A DNA stretch of 9,371 bases from Epsilonproteobacteria bacterium 4484_65 (GCA_002085305.1 NATJ01000075.1:1-9371); one strand, 5' to 3'; positions 1 through 7,531 are shown, counted from the first letter of the stretch. The notes: generated by a model not told the origin, from the sequence alone. Numbers and translations are program-made.

Positions 1-906
1 ACTTTAAACACTCTTTAGCCATAGGCATAGGTGGAACAGCGAGAACACTTAGTAAGGCTATCATGAAGCAATGTAATCACCCTCTGGATAAACTACATGC
101 TTTTACCTATAATGTAAACAGACATAAAGTCTACCTTGGGAATATACCTCTCTCCTCGGCAAAAAATTTAAAAAAATTCGGACTTAAAAAGAACCGTTAT
201 GATACTATCACTCGCTTTCATTGGTACAGAATCTGTAATCACCAGTTCTGTGGGAGTGAGAGAAGGGGTTTTTCTTGAACAGTTACTGAGAGAGGACAAT
301 CTCAAATTTCCATATACTATCAATCCAAGTATCACCTCTATTTTAGACCGGTTCATTCCTTTAGACAATATAGAGAAAAAGCAAAAAAGCAAACTCAAAA
401 TTGCTTCTAAGCTTTATGCCAAACTCCAGATAGATATCAAAGATGAACAACGGTATGAGTCTGAACTGCTTTGGGCAGTTAAACTGTCAAGTATTGGGAA
501 AACACTCACTATATACAAATCACATCAACATGCATTTTATATTGCAATGCAGGAGTTGAATTATAGTTTTACGCATGAACAGATGCTTCTCATTTCACTG
601 CTTTTACGTATGCATGGCAAAGAATTACTCAATAAACCTCTCTTTCAAAGTTTTGAACCTCTGCTACCCCAAAAGAAAACACTCCTTTGGTTAAGTTTTA
701 TCTATACCCTTACAGTATTTCTGCATGAGGCCTCTAACTCTGCCAATATTGAATTCACCTACCATAATAAAACACTGCTTATTACTTCCGATAGACCTCT
801 TTATCTTGCTAAAGAGAAAATAAAAGCTTTAGAAAAGCCTGTACCGTTTGCAATTATTATAGAAGATGAGAGTAAGGTTCCGAAAAATAAAGAGTTAGGG
901 ATATAA
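1..906 (+). pseudogene. ppx: Ppx/GppA-family phosphatase, 5'-partial and frame-broken
   Basis: C-terminal part of an exopolyphosphatase / guanosine pentaphosphatase (Ppx/GppA, ASKHA fold), which hydrolyses polyphosphate or pppGpp in the cytosol. The N-terminus lies off-window. From base 3 the frame reads IGIGGTARTLSKAI, the glycine-rich phosphate-binding loop of the family, then PLDKLHAFTYNV and, at 186-209, KKNRYDTI. The match then moves to another frame: IGTESVITS from 220, then GVREGVFL at about 256-279, ending at a TAA at 904-906. The family normally has about 13 residues (REGxLI...) between DTI and IG; here only 10 bases separate them, so roughly 29 bases appear lost, giving a net shift of 3k+2. 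The C-terminal half is an all-helical HD-like domain (VKLSSIGKTL, HQHAFYIAMQELNYSFTHEQ, LLLRMHGKELLN). As written it cannot make a full protein. Family identity is firm; whether the lesion is natural or an assembly error is open. Confidence 0.85.
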
Positions 907-917
907 CAATAAGTAGC

Positions 918-957
918 GTGGGCAGTGCCAAAGGCATACATTTCAATAAATGCCCAC
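918..957. terminator. Inverted repeat between convergent genes, possible terminator or dispersed palindrome
   Basis: Perfect 7-bp arms GTGGGCA (918-924) and TGCCCAC (951-957) enclose a 26-base loop that contains a smaller hairpin, TGCC-AAA-GGCA (926-936). It fills most of the 63-base gap between the convergent ppx and bamA genes, the place expected for a bidirectional terminator. There is no clear T tract on either side, so intrinsic termination is unproven. The GTGGGCA/TGCCCAC arms could equally belong to a REP-like dispersed palindrome. Confidence 0.4.
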
Positions 958-969
958 AATATGAAAATA

Positions 970-3306
970 CTAGAATTTAGTTCCCATAGAGAATTCAAAG
1001 GTAGCTGTATTATCATATGGCTCATCATCAATCGGATAAGCAAATACAAGGTTGATCGCTCCAAAAGGAGACTGCCACTCTAGTACTACACCTGTTGAAG
1101 ATCTTGCAATATCATCACCTGCTATAGATTGCGTACTAAAATCTACATATCCTGTTTGAGTACGAACAGGATCAGTACGAATGACACCATAATCATAGAA
1201 GGCTGCCAGTCTCATCTTTGCTGCTGCTGAGAGAGGGATACTCGCTTCAATAGTACCGGAAGCACGTTCCGTACCACCAATTCTATCACCTAAAACATCT
1301 GGAGAAAGTGAGTATGGATCATATCCTCTTACGCTTCCTATACCACCCATAAAGAGTCTCTCCGCAATAGGAATATACTGATCATCACCGGATATGATCT
1401 TCGTATACCTTGCCTTAAATCGTAAAATAAGGTCATAATCTATAATATCTTCCATCCCGTAATAGGCACCAAAACGTGCTGACACTTTAGTAAAGTCATC
1501 AAACTCTGTATATCCTCTATCAAGATTCTCTTGCTTCATTGTACCATCCATTTGTGCAAGCTCAGCGTTTAATGATGCGATGAAACCTTCTCTTGGCATA
1601 TAGAAATCATCTGTGTTGTCAAATCTTATACTTGCAAAACCTGAGATTTTTTCATACTGGTCAGCATAAAAAGTAGGGTCAATACCTCCAATTGGATTAT
1701 AGTTCTCATTATATGTAGATTGGTTATCAACGTAACCTAACCCTACTGAACCATAAAAATGTCTAAAAAACTGTCTACCTACATTCAATGAACCACCAAG
1801 CTGATCTTGCGTATAGTCGATATACTCATAATCTCTCTTATAGAAACTCAGTCCCAAACTATACATACTGTCCCATACTTTCGGGTTTACAAAAGAGAGA
1901 TTATAGTTCTTTGAAATTTTTGAAATTTCGAAACCTAAAGTGGTATTGATCCCTGAACCAAATATGTTTTTATCTGATACAGAAGCATTGACCATCAAAC
2001 CTTCATAACTTCCATACCCACCACCTGCAGAGATAGTCCCTGTTGATGTTTCTTTTACTTTGACAAGCAGGTCGATCTTATCTTCTGAGACTCTCTGACT
2101 TTGAATATCTACGCCCTCAAAGAATCCTGTTCTTCCCAGTGCACCTTTACTGTCTTTAAGATCTGTAGCATTGAAAAGGTCACCGGGAGCAAGATAAACA
2201 TATCTACGGATAACTCTGTCTTTTGTTGTGTCGTTACCTGAGATCAGTACATCATTGATCGTTACTTTTTGTCCCGGTTGAATCACATACTGAAGATTGA
2301 CAATCCCCTGTTCTGTATTTTTACGCATGTTTGGAGAGACTTTTGCATATGCATATCCAAGATCTCCTGCTGCATCCTGGATCATTTTCATATCTTTACG
2401 CATACGTGTAATATCAAAAACACGGCCTTTTTTAAGCAAAAGGTCACTGAGCAGTTCTTCACTGTTAAGCCCCTCAACATCTTGTGCAATACTCACATCA
2501 CCTACACGATACTGAACACCCTCTTTGATCTGATAATCTACTTCTGCAGTGTATGAACTGTAATCCACACGCATAAGTGGTTTACTTACATAGGCATCCA
2601 GGTATCCGTTTTTCATATACGTTTCTTTTACTCTATATGCATCATACTCAAGCTGATCTACTTTTACTTCACCATTGTTAAAGATCGGTATCCAGCCCAG
2701 AAAATCTTCTTCCTGGTTGGCAAGGTCTGTCTCAAGATCACTTTGACTCAACTCTGATGCACCGATAAAATTAAGCTTTTTGATCTTGATCTTTTCACCC
2801 TTGTTTACATCAAAAACAACAGAGACTGCTCCTTTTCCTACAGGTGTAGTGGTTACTTCAACAACAGAATCATAATTACCTTTACTCTCAAGTTTGGACA
2901 TAAGTGTCTTCTTTGCATGTTGAATACGTGCATCATCATAAAGGTCACCTTTTTTGATCCCAATACCCTTTAAAAGCTCTTCTCCCTCATCACCGGAACC
3001 AAAACCTTTAACCTGAAGATTGGCAATAGCCACTTTTTCTTCAAAATGATAAATAAGAACACCACCTTGTCTATCCACCCATATATCTTTAAAATACCCT
3101 TGTTCAAAGAAGTTAAGGATCGATTGATTAATCTTATCATTGTCCATCTGGTCACCCACACGGATATCTGCAATCTCCAATGCAACACTGGGAGAGAGGT
3201 GTGCAAGTCCTTCAAATTTGATCTGTGTCACTTTTTGTGCCAAAAGTAGTGATCCTATCAACATCCAAGCAAGAAGTATCTTGAAGGGAGCAATTTTCTT
3301 TATCAT
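970..3306 (-). CDS. bamA: Outer membrane protein assembly factor BamA (Omp85)
   Basis: Central subunit of the BAM complex, which folds and inserts beta-barrel proteins into the outer membrane. The 778-residue product has a signal peptide (MIKKIAPFK, a hydrophobic stretch LLAWMLIGSLLLA, cleavage near AQK). Five POTRA domains follow at roughly 25-93, 94-170, 173-262, 264-344 and 346-418, the periplasmic arm that receives substrates. The barrel runs from about 423 to the end. The loop-6 signature GGIGSVRGYD (about 654-663) carries the family's VRG(F/Y) motif, and the chain ends in Phe (MGTKF), as usual for outer-membrane barrels. A TTG two codons upstream (3312) is possible, but AAGG at 3317-3314 lies 7 bases before the ATG and only 1 base before the TTG, so the ATG at 3306 is chosen. 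The gene is divergent from tyrA, an arrangement also found in Campylobacter. It is intact, unlike both neighbours. Confidence 0.97.
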   Translation of the reverse strand: MIKKIAPFKILLAWMLIGSLLLAQKVTQIKFEGLAHLSPSVALEIADIRVGDQMDNDKINQSILNFFEQGYFKDIWVDRQGGVLIYHFEEKVAIANLQVKGFGSGDEGEELLKGIGIKKGDLYDDARIQHAKKTLMSKLESKGNYDSVVEVTTTPVGKGAVSVVFDVNKGEKIKIKKLNFIGASELSQSDLETDLANQEEDFLGWIPIFNNGEVKVDQLEYDAYRVKETYMKNGYLDAYVSKPLMRVDYSSYTAEVDYQIKEGVQYRVGDVSIAQDVEGLNSEELLSDLLLKKGRVFDITRMRKDMKMIQDAAGDLGYAYAKVSPNMRKNTEQGIVNLQYVIQPGQKVTINDVLISGNDTTKDRVIRRYVYLAPGDLFNATDLKDSKGALGRTGFFEGVDIQSQRVSEDKIDLLVKVKETSTGTISAGGGYGSYEGLMVNASVSDKNIFGSGINTTLGFEISKISKNYNLSFVNPKVWDSMYSLGLSFYKRDYEYIDYTQDQLGGSLNVGRQFFRHFYGSVGLGYVDNQSTYNENYNPIGGIDPTFYADQYEKISGFASIRFDNTDDFYMPREGFIASLNAELAQMDGTMKQENLDRGYTEFDDFTKVSARFGAYYGMEDIIDYDLILRFKARYTKIISGDDQYIPIAERLFMGGIGSVRGYDPYSLSPDVLGDRIGGTERASGTIEASIPLSAAAKMRLAAFYDYGVIRTDPVRTQTGYVDFSTQSIAGDDIARSSTGVVLEWQSPFGAINLVFAYPIDDEPYDNTATFEFSMGTKF

Positions 3307-3317
3307 AGTCAAGCCTT

Positions 3318-3339
3318 AGTATAATTTGCTAATATTTTA
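3318..3339 (-). promoter_or_regulatory. Weak candidate -10 elements for bamA
   Basis: Read on the minus strand, TAAAAT at 3339-3334 and TATACT at 3323-3318 resemble sigma70 -10 boxes. The second abuts the Shine-Dalgarno and would give an almost leaderless transcript, so the first is preferred. Neither has a recognisable -35 at normal spacing. bamA must start somewhere in this gap unless it is read from further away, but the choice is a guess. Confidence 0.25.
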
Positions 3340-3380
3340 TCTTTTTTTCAATAAGAGGCTCATAATAAACAAAAAAATCA

Positions 3381-3389
3381 TGCTATAAT
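3381..3389 (+). promoter_or_regulatory. Extended -10 promoter of tyrA
   Basis: TGCTATAAT: a perfect TATAAT at 3384-3389 preceded by an extended -10 TG (3381-3382). The expected start of transcription is about 3396, giving a leader of about 27 bases before the ATG at 3423. The upstream DNA is A/T-rich with no good -35, which is usual for Campylobacterota sigma70 promoters. Confidence 0.65.
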
Positions 3390-3410
3390 CCTTCAAACAT
3401 TTGGATTATA
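3384..3410. promoter_or_regulatory. Perfect inverted repeat overlapping the tyrA promoter (candidate operator)
   Basis: TATAATCC (3384-3391) and GGATTATA (3403-3410) are perfect 8-bp inverted arms separated by 11 bases, with arm centres 19 bp apart, close to two helical turns. The left arm includes the whole -10 box and the right arm lies just after the predicted start of transcription. Because the left arm would not be transcribed, an RNA hairpin is unlikely and a dimeric repressor site is the better reading. No known regulator is recognised. Confidence 0.4.
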
Positions 3411-3422
3411 CAAGGGTACTCT

Positions 3423-4104
3423 ATGGCGATACAAAAAATTGGTATTATTGGTCTTGGACTTATGGGAGGTTCTCTTAGTTTAGCCCTTCAAAAAACCTCA
3501 AAAAACTTTCATTTTAGATGACAGATGTACTATTATTGATCTGGGGAGTACCAAAGAAAAGATCTCACAAAGTATTCCAAAAGAGATAAGAGCCAATTTT
3601 ATTACCGCACACCCTATGACAGGAACAGAAAAGTTTGGTCCTTTGGCTGCTGTTTCTAATCTTTATCAAGATAAAGTTGTTGTACTTTGTGATATGGAAA
3701 AAAGTGGGACATATCAACAAGAAGTGGCTAAAAATCTCTTCTCGAGCATTGGAATGACTCTGGTCTTTATGGATGCAAAAGAGCATGACAGACATGCAGC
3801 ATTCATCTCACATATGCCCCATGCACTCAGTTATTCACTTGCCAACTCTGTAATGAAACAGGAAGCTGCTGAAAGCATTATTGCCCTTGCCGGTGGTGGT
3901 TTTAAGGACATGAGCCGTATCGCTAAATCTTCTCCGAATATGTGGGAAGATATCTTTAGACAGAACAAAAGCAATCTGCTTGAAGCCATCTCTGTCTTTC
4001 AGGCTGAACTAAAAGAATGTCAAAAAATGGTTGAAAATGAAGAGTGGGATACCCTGAATGACTGGATGGAAGAGGCAAACAAATTACATGATATTTTAGA
4101 CTAG
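3423..4104 (+). pseudogene. tyrA: Prephenate dehydrogenase, internal deletion and frame change
   Basis: TyrA oxidatively decarboxylates prephenate to 4-hydroxyphenylpyruvate with NAD(P)+, the step leading to tyrosine. AAGGG (3412-3416) precedes the ATG by 6 bases. The first 32 codons read MAIQKIGIIGLGLMGGSLS..., the Rossmann GxGxxG nucleotide-binding loop, then hit TGA at 3519-3521. A second frame, open from 3484, gives CTIIDLGSTKEKI (from 3526), AHPMTGTEKFGP with the active-site-region His, then SHMPHALSYSLAN, GGGFKDMSRIAKSSPNMWEDIF and a normal C-terminus at TAG 4102-4104. About 18 codons separate GGSL from TIIDLG where the family has about 75-80, so near 60 codons (second half of the NAD-binding fold, including the YDxN and FLAIPV region) are missing, with a net loss of 3k+2 bases. 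The 9-bp direct repeat TCAAAAAAC (3488-3496, 3498-3506) lies at the junction. No functional enzyme is expected as written. Confidence 0.88.
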
Positions 4105-4108
4105 AAAT

Positions 4109-6007
4109 TTACAATCTATACCTAAATGTAGCGATCACTTCAACTTCCTTGCCAATAGTTTTCTCTACCACCTCTTTTAAAAGTACTTTTTCATCTTTAT
4201 TCAAAAATCCACTTGCTATCACTTCACAACGTACTTCCAGTTTATCTGCATGCTTAACCAGTACAATATGTGTCAATGTTACTTCATTTTGACCTAAATT
4301 CAGATGTAAATTAGCAAGCATTTTTTGAATATGAATATCCTCTTTCATTTTTTCAAATGAACTGTAAAGAGGTATGGCTACAAATGCCACGATCAACATC
4401 CAGGTGATAATACCTTTCTTGGCAATATTAATCGGCGAGAAGCCCAAAACGACAAAGGTAAAAGCTGCTGCGAAGACAATCCCTACAAGGTTCGTCATAA
4501 AAAGTAAAAAAGCAGAACTGAACATATGCCAGTCAGCCCAACCAAGTCCTATACCTGCTACTGCTATAGGTGGAACCAATGCCACCGCTATAGCCACACC
4601 TGCAAGCGAGCCCAATATCTTTTCATTACTCTTTGCATAGGCTGCAGCTGCACCAGAAACAATGGCAACAAAAAGATCCAAGATCGTAGGAGAAAGCCGC
4701 CCTGCCATTTCAGAGGTCAGCTTCTCTATGGGTATAAACCATGCAATCAGTGCCGAAGTCAGTAAAACTATAGTAACACCTACGGCTATGGTCTTTGCAC
4801 CTGCCAATTCCAGTGCACTATCTTGTCGCAGTACACCCATACTCAAACTAACTATAGGCTGCATCAACGGTGCCAAAAGCATTGCCCCAATGATGACTGA
4901 AGTAGAGTTGATAAAGAGTCCAAAAGTAGCAAGCATCGTTGATAAAACAAGTAATATCATAAAAGTATTACTCGTCCTGCTCTCTTCTCTCAGGTTTGCA
5001 AACAATGTTGTATACTGCTCTTGACTTGCATGTGAAAAAAATGGAATAGCCTTACTCAAGTACCCTGCACTCTCTTCATCGCTGGGGAGATGGTCTATTT
5101 TGATACTGTCTTTTCCATTTGTCTCTTGACTCTGTTTCTCCCAAAACTTCTCTCCGACACTCAAAGCCAATGCTTTCTCTTGGGTTGTAAGTTGTACCGG
5201 TGTTTCTTGTTTCACATCAGAGTCTATCAGTACAGTTAGAGGTCTGCCTGATTCTATTTTTAAAGCACTTGTGCGTATATAGCCTACAGATTCAGGTAAT
5301 CGTTCCGGTGTCCACCTTGAAACCAATGACTTGAAAAGGTAGGCCATATACTGTACCATAGAGATAGGTGCCAATATTACCAGTGAAAGTTTCCCATCAC
5401 TGGAATTTATCTGTTTTGAGATGAGTTTGGAAGCAAAGGTCGCATTGTTATATTCTATACCTACTAAACCTACTGCAGAGAATTTGATCTCATTGCTTTT
5501 TGCATCGGTAAGCTTCATCTTTGTATGATGAAGGTCTCTTACCTTTCCCATCGTATGAAAAAAGAGTTTAATTCGTCCAAAGAGTGATTTTTCTTTGAGG
5601 GTGCTGTCAAACTGATCCAGTGGAGGCGCATCCCCTATAACCACTTCTTGCAATACTATTTCATCATTGGAAAAAAGTATATCTATCTTCTCTTCAGATC
5701 TTAACAGTGCCTGAGTAATGCCCTCATCAAGTTTTGAAGAGAGTTCAAATGTTTTCATCAACTCTTTTTGTTTTGGCAGTGGTACAATACCTACACTTTT
5801 ATCATACCTCAATGCAAGTTCCAAAACCTCTTTGATCTCTTTAAGTGTTCCTGAAACGATCATGTGAGCAAAATTATCCAACTCTATACTGCACATCTGA
5901 GAAAGCGGAAAATACGCTACTTTTTCCTCTTCCAATTGTGTTTTAATTTTGTCTAAATATGCTTCTTCTACGGTACCGTAAAAATATGCAACATTTGATA
6001 TACTCAT
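4109..6007 (-). CDS. DUF389 membrane protein with N-terminal diacylglycerol-kinase-like domain
   Basis: A 632-residue inner-membrane protein of unknown function. Residues about 340-525 are the DUF389 (TIGR00341-type) hydrophobic domain, with signatures INSTSVIIGAMLLAPLMQPI (366-385), SGAAAAYA (451-458) and GVAIAVALVPP (470-480). Likely membrane segments are near 348-366, 370-390, 406-425, 441-458, 467-487, 497-522 and 534-550, followed by a soluble tail of about 80 residues. Residues 1-285 have no membrane segment and resemble a lipid-kinase fold: VSGTLKEIKEVLELA (51-65) sits where GGDGT-NE belongs, VGIVPLPKQKE (72-82) where GxxPxGTxND belongs, and LIDSDVKQETPVQL (260-273) resembles the C-terminal DGE...TP strand. 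The catalytic glycines and acidic residues are mostly replaced, so kinase activity is doubtful. The start is the ATG with AGGGA 6 bases upstream. It lies 18 bases after the downstream batD, probably last in the bat operon; no terminator is seen before the 4-base gap to tyrA. Confidence 0.9.
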   Translation of the reverse strand: MSISNVAYFYGTVEEAYLDKIKTQLEEEKVAYFPLSQMCSIELDNFAHMIVSGTLKEIKEVLELALRYDKSVGIVPLPKQKELMKTFELSSKLDEGITQALLRSEEKIDILFSNDEIVLQEVVIGDAPPLDQFDSTLKEKSLFGRIKLFFHTMGKVRDLHHTKMKLTDAKSNEIKFSAVGLVGIEYNNATFASKLISKQINSSDGKLSLVILAPISMVQYMAYLFKSLVSRWTPERLPESVGYIRTSALKIESGRPLTVLIDSDVKQETPVQLTTQEKALALSVGEKFWEKQSQETNGKDSIKIDHLPSDEESAGYLSKAIPFFSHASQEQYTTLFANLREESRTSNTFMILLVLSTMLATFGLFINSTSVIIGAMLLAPLMQPIVSLSMGVLRQDSALELAGAKTIAVGVTIVLLTSALIAWFIPIEKLTSEMAGRLSPTILDLFVAIVSGAAAAYAKSNEKILGSLAGVAIAVALVPPIAVAGIGLGWADWHMFSSAFLLFMTNLVGIVFAAAFTFVVLGFSPINIAKKGIITWMLIVAFVAIPLYSSFEKMKEDIHIQKMLANLHLNLGQNEVTLTHIVLVKHADKLEVRCEVIASGFLNKDEKVLLKEVVEKTIGKEVEVIATFRYRL

Positions 6008-6025
6008 TAGTATTCCCTAAGTAAG

Positions 6026-7531
6026 CTATTGGTTTTTATACTTCTCCACCAATGCTTTTAATACTTTTTTATCAATTATAACACTTTTATCACCATTCTT
6101 CTTTGCATAAAGCTTACGTACCATCGCTTCTGCTTCCACATCTTCACTCATATGCGCATAGAGTATCTTCAGCGCCTCAGACTCTTTGAAAGGGCTTTTG
6201 TTTCTCGTCCATTTTGCTGTAGGCATATATTGCAATAGATACATAAAGACACTACCCATAACAAATGCAACTGCAAGCATCCACCAGGCTATACTTTTAA
6301 TCTCCACTTCTTTTTTTGCTACACTGTCCTGAGGTGTATCTACCTGTTTTAGATCGGTTTGCACTACTCCCTTCTCCAAAGTGTTCGATACAGGTGCAGC
6401 TATTTTATTTGCCTCTACTTTTATCTTGTATGCAGGTATCTCCAGATGGTTTACTTTAGCTTTTTTTGTATCATACACAGAGATGCTTCGTGCCGGTATA
6501 CTAAAGTCATGGTCTGAAATGAAAGCAAAACTTTTTGTAAGACTGCTACGTAGTTTACCGTCAACCAAGTTACTCTCTACTGTAGTATCATCGCTGTAGA
6601 CAGTAACACCATCTATCTCATAATTAGGGAATTCTAGATCTTCAAGACTTCCTTCTCCTTCTATTTTCACGGTAAGGTTCACTGGTTTATTTGCTTTTAT
6701 ACTCTGCTTGTCTATAGTACTTTCCAGTGTAAAACTACCTACGAGATCTGTATCTTCCGGTTTCTTCTTTACTTCAATATCTACCGTGTTGGAAGCAATA
6801 GGTGTCCAGACTGTTCCAAAAAACCTGCCAAACATATCTCGCCTGCTTGTATCAGCTATACCTATTTTAGCTGTTGCCGGATCAAGTGTAAAATTTCCTT
6901 CTGATTGAGGTGTAAGAATATAGCTAAGCTCAGTAACTTGGCGGTTTCCCTCTCTATATGCTTTTTCCTGCTCAACCTCTTTTACAAAAAAACCTTTAAA
7001 TTCAGGTTTATTGTATTGCGGATTTTCAGAGAGGCGTACGCCATTTTGCAAAGAGAAAAATACCGTTGCGATAAATGGTTCCCCTACCATCACGGACTTT
7101 TTGTCTGTGCGCATCAGTAATGAAAATTTATTGCTGTTTGATACCTGTGGTGCATTTGATTTGGTAACTTTTAGTTTGATCGGTTCTGTTTTATACACTG
7201 CTCCATCTATATTGACACTGTATGATGGTATGGTCATATCTTGCTGTGGTGCAAAGGTTAACGTGAGAACGGTTGTATGTTTACTCTCACTTTTCCCGTT
7301 GATGTAAGTAAAAGAGTTGCTTTGACCTTGATGTCTGCCCAATACTTTTGCACCACCAATCTCTGTTATGTTAGGGAATGCTGCTCTGTTGCCCGTAGCT
7401 ACTATGCGAAGCTGTGCCATATTACCCTGTACTACTTCTGTATTGGCAAGTGTAGCTTCTACACTTGCAGCACTTAAGATAGTGAATAGCGAATAGTGAA
7501 TAGTGAATAGCGTAAATAGTAATTTTTTCAT
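6026..7531 (-). CDS. batD: BatD-like protein, downstream tandem copy
   Basis: Second of two adjacent BatD (BatD/oxygen-tolerance family) proteins, 501 residues. It has a signal peptide (about 1-22, ending LSAA), a periplasmic region of consecutive Ig-like beta domains (about 23-375), a linker, one membrane helix (AWWMLAVAFVMGSVFMYLL, 415-433) and a cytoplasmic tail of about 65 residues with helical content (SEALKILYAHM, MVRKLYAKKNGDKSVIIDKKVLKALV). BatD is thought to work with the vWFA proteins BatA/BatB and a MoxR ATPase in envelope stress tolerance or protein maturation; the biochemical role is unsettled. It is closely related to the upstream copy over its whole length, with shared blocks such as RRDMFGRF, LVGSFT, EIDGVTVY, KSFAFISD and LTPQSEG. 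The ATG (7531-7529) overlaps the previous stop as ATGA, with AAGGAG at 7543-7538 spaced by 6, indicating translational coupling. The signal-peptide codons consist largely of a 7-bp repeat. Confidence 0.9.
   Translation of the reverse strand: MKKLLFTLFTIHYSLFTILSAASVEATLANTEVVQGNMAQLRIVATGNRAAFPNITEIGGAKVLGRHQGQSNSFTYINGKSESKHTTVLTLTFAPQQDMTIPSYSVNIDGAVYKTEPIKLKVTKSNAPQVSNSNKFSLLMRTDKKSVMVGEPFIATVFFSLQNGVRLSENPQYNKPEFKGFFVKEVEQEKAYREGNRQVTELSYILTPQSEGNFTLDPATAKIGIADTSRRDMFGRFFGTVWTPIASNTVDIEVKKKPEDTDLVGSFTLESTIDKQSIKANKPVNLTVKIEGEGSLEDLEFPNYEIDGVTVYSDDTTVESNLVDGKLRSSLTKSFAFISDHDFSIPARSISVYDTKKAKVNHLEIPAYKIKVEANKIAAPVSNTLEKGVVQTDLKQVDTPQDSVAKKEVEIKSIAWWMLAVAFVMGSVFMYLLQYMPTAKWTRNKSPFKESEALKILYAHMSEDVEAEAMVRKLYAKKNGDKSVIIDKKVLKALVEKYKNQ
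7481..7517. repeat. Heptanucleotide tandem repeat in the batD signal-peptide codons
   Basis: On the plus strand the units are AGTGAAT (7481-7487), AGCGAAT (7488-7494), AGTGAAT (7495-7501), AGTGAAT (7502-7508) and an imperfect AGCGTAAAT (7509-7517). On the coding (minus) strand these are CTATTCA/CTATTCG units that encode the LFTIHYSLFTI part of the signal peptide. Three units make 21 bases or seven codons; a change of one unit shifts the frame. Confidence 0.8.

Noticed and set aside
159..279. Programmed ribosomal frameshifting in ppx at the A AAA AAA stretch (170-176)
   Set aside because: That heptamer favours a -1 shift, while the downstream frame needs +1, and about ten conserved codons are missing in any case.
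2269..2556. Plus-strand open frames inside bamA, the DUF389 gene and both batD genes
   Set aside because: All lie opposite well-conserved coding sequence, have no ribosome sites of note and resemble no protein family.
3307..3422. Small RNA or riboswitch in the bamA-tyrA gap
   Set aside because: The expected tyrA leader is only about 27 bases, and the only palindrome includes the -10 box, so it is not a transcribed structure.
3423..3620. Programmed frameshifting at the A6 runs of tyrA
   Set aside because: The needed shift is +1, and a frameshift cannot supply the roughly 60 missing codons of the NAD-binding domain.
3616..4104. A separate short gene starting at the ATG of MTGTEKFG
   Set aside because: The open frame extends upstream with conserved TyrA sequence (CTIIDLGSTKEKI), so this ATG is internal to tyrA.
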